Source of the DNA: Virgibacillus salexigens
GTDB taxonomy: Bacteria > Bacillota > Bacilli > Bacillales > Amphibacillaceae
Length of the DNA stretch: 64,000 bases
Assembly (NCBI RefSeq): GCF_014905415.1
Contig: NZ_BNEO01000002.1
Coordinates: 62,001-126,000 of the forward strand
Direction: 5' to 3'
The notes under the pieces are model-generated. The model saw nothing but the letters and a program-made list of their open reading frames with translations. It was not told the origin of the DNA and ran no database searches. A program made the position numbers and the translations under genes. Every line of letters begins with the position of its first letter. The stretch's first letter is position 1. This document shows, in pieces, positions 63,066-64,000 of the stretch.

Positions 63066-64000
63066 GTGGATAAAAGAAGAATGATTGATAGATGGGAAGA
63101 TGATAATAAATCTTTTCTTAAATTAAGTGTTAAGCAAAGAATTATGCCTACAATTTATGGTGGTATAATAGGAGATTTATTAGGCGTACCAGTTGAATTT
63201 AGAAAAAGAGATTCATACTGCATAAAGGACGTAACTGGATTTGGAACATACAATCAACCACCTGGAACTTGGTCAGACGACACATCTCTAACAATGTGTT
63301 TAATAGAAAACCTAATAGAAGAAGGACCTAAAACGGATTTAATGGATAAGTTTGTTCAATATAAAAGAGATGGGTATTGGACGCCATACGGGAAAATGTT
63401 TGATATTGGAAGAACAACAGATGAAGCTATTACTCGTTATGAGCATGGGATGACAGTTGAAGAGTGTGGCGGAAGAGATGAGTATGAAAATGGTAATGGT
63501 GCAATCATGAGAATCGCCCCTTTAGTATTTGTTCTTTATAATGAATTTAATTTTATGAAGAAGGTAGAGTTTATAAAAAGTTTTACTAAATTAACTCATG
63601 CACATCCTCGTTCAATTGTTGGTTCAATTATCTTTATTGAATTTTTATTTAGACTATACCATAATAATACTCCTCAAGAGGCGTTAAATGTAATCAAGCG
63701 CCTATTCGATAAAAATTTTGATGAATCGCATAACTATCAACAAGAACTAAATTGTTATGCAAGGCTGTTCGATAATGAATTCTTTGAATTGGATAAAGTG
63801 GAAATTAATTCAGATGGGTATGTGGTACATACTTTAGAAGCTGCAATATGGTGTCTTGGAAATTCAACAAACTTTGTAGAAGCAGTGCTAAAAGCAGTTA
63901 ATTTAGGTGATGACACGGATACTATTGCTGCAATAACCGGGAATATGGCAGGTATGTATTATAAAATGAAAGAAATCCCAAGCGAATGGCTAGATAAAAT
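63066..64000 (+). CDS. ADP-ribosylglycohydrolase, probable immunity protein (truncated by window end)
   Basis: 311 codons are seen, with no stop before the window end. The protein starts GTG at 63066 (10 bases after the toxin stop, AGGTG upstream); ATG 63081 is an alternative. It has the ADP-ribosylglycohydrolase (DraG/ARH) signature: GGIIGDLLGVPVEF, WSDDTSLTM (SDDT at 70-73), NGNGAIMRIAPL, THAHPRS, and GDDTDTIAAITG (281-286), so both metal-binding acidic clusters are intact. It should hydrolyse the ADP-ribose added by the toxin. About 28 residues precede the core. The ARH family is normally about 300-360 residues, so little is missing. Confidence 0.9.
   Translation, partial: MDKRRMIDRWEDDNKSFLKLSVKQRIMPTIYGGIIGDLLGVPVEFRKRDSYCIKDVTGFGTYNQPPGTWSDDTSLTMCLIENLIEEGPKTDLMDKFVQYKRDGYWTPYGKMFDIGRTTDEAITRYEHGMTVEECGGRDEYENGNGAIMRIAPLVFVLYNEFNFMKKVEFIKSFTKLTHAHPRSIVGSIIFIEFLFRLYHNNTPQEALNVIKRLFDKNFDESHNYQQELNCYARLFDNEFFELDKVEINSDGYVVHTLEAAIWCLGNSTNFVEAVLKAVNLGDDTDTIAAITGNMAGMYYKMKEIPSEWLDK

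Overview
The window looks like a chromosome segment of an AT-rich, endospore-forming, moderately halotolerant Bacillaceae (Oceanobacillus/Virgibacillus-like). The evidence is its many sporulation and germination genes (splAB, cotA, a CotF-like coat protein, a Ger receptor operon, spoIIP, YjcZ peptides), S-box riboswitches, strong GGAGG ribosome binding sites with some TTG/GTG starts, and unusually acidic secreted proteins. The genus is an inference. No rRNA, tRNA, CRISPR array or insertion sequence was seen.

Layout: (1) 1-4.1 kb: a DUF819 permease, the spore photoproduct lyase operon splAB convergent with a Pyr_excise-type protein, and small membrane proteins. (2) 4.1-8.8 kb: a reactive-sulfur operon of the cst/yrk type, with a CstR-like repressor, DsrE, rhodaneses, TusA proteins, a persulfide dioxygenase-like enzyme and a TauE exporter. 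Three near-identical palindromic operators lie in its promoter regions. (3) 8.8-25.6 kb: catalase, ZIP transporter, a pabA/pabBC pair downstream of S-box-controlled metI, cutC, coat and acyltransferase-like genes, a YeeE/YedE transporter, a probably PhoP-controlled alkaline phosphatase, CotA laccase and an S-box-controlled ssuE. (4) 25.6-32.5 kb: a spore-surface-like glycosylation cluster with a collagen-type protein, two glycosyltransferases and three of the four enzymes expected for a 2,3-diamino-uronic acid sugar nucleotide. (5) 32.5-48.6 kb: acetyltransferase, nucleotidyltransferase, a germinant receptor operon in B-A-C order, a frameshifted SDR gene, PdaC-like deacetylase, a CtaG / HTH-NosL / YtkA copper module, spoIIP, a UPF0182 protein and tiny sporulation peptides.

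(6) 48.8-64 kb: a complete type VII secretion locus of the yuk/ess type (yukE/esxA, esaA, essA, esaB, essB, essC). It is followed directly by an effector module: four small proteins, then a 601-residue polymorphic toxin with a PT-TG-like pre-toxin region and a C-terminal ADP-ribosyltransferase domain carrying R, STA and ExE motifs. Ten bases after the toxin starts an ADP-ribosylglycohydrolase that runs off the window end; it is easily missed because it has no stop codon here. A toxin that adds ADP-ribose paired with an enzyme that removes it is the most notable system in the window. It parallels the type VI Tre1-Tri1 pair but sits in a Gram-positive type VII locus.
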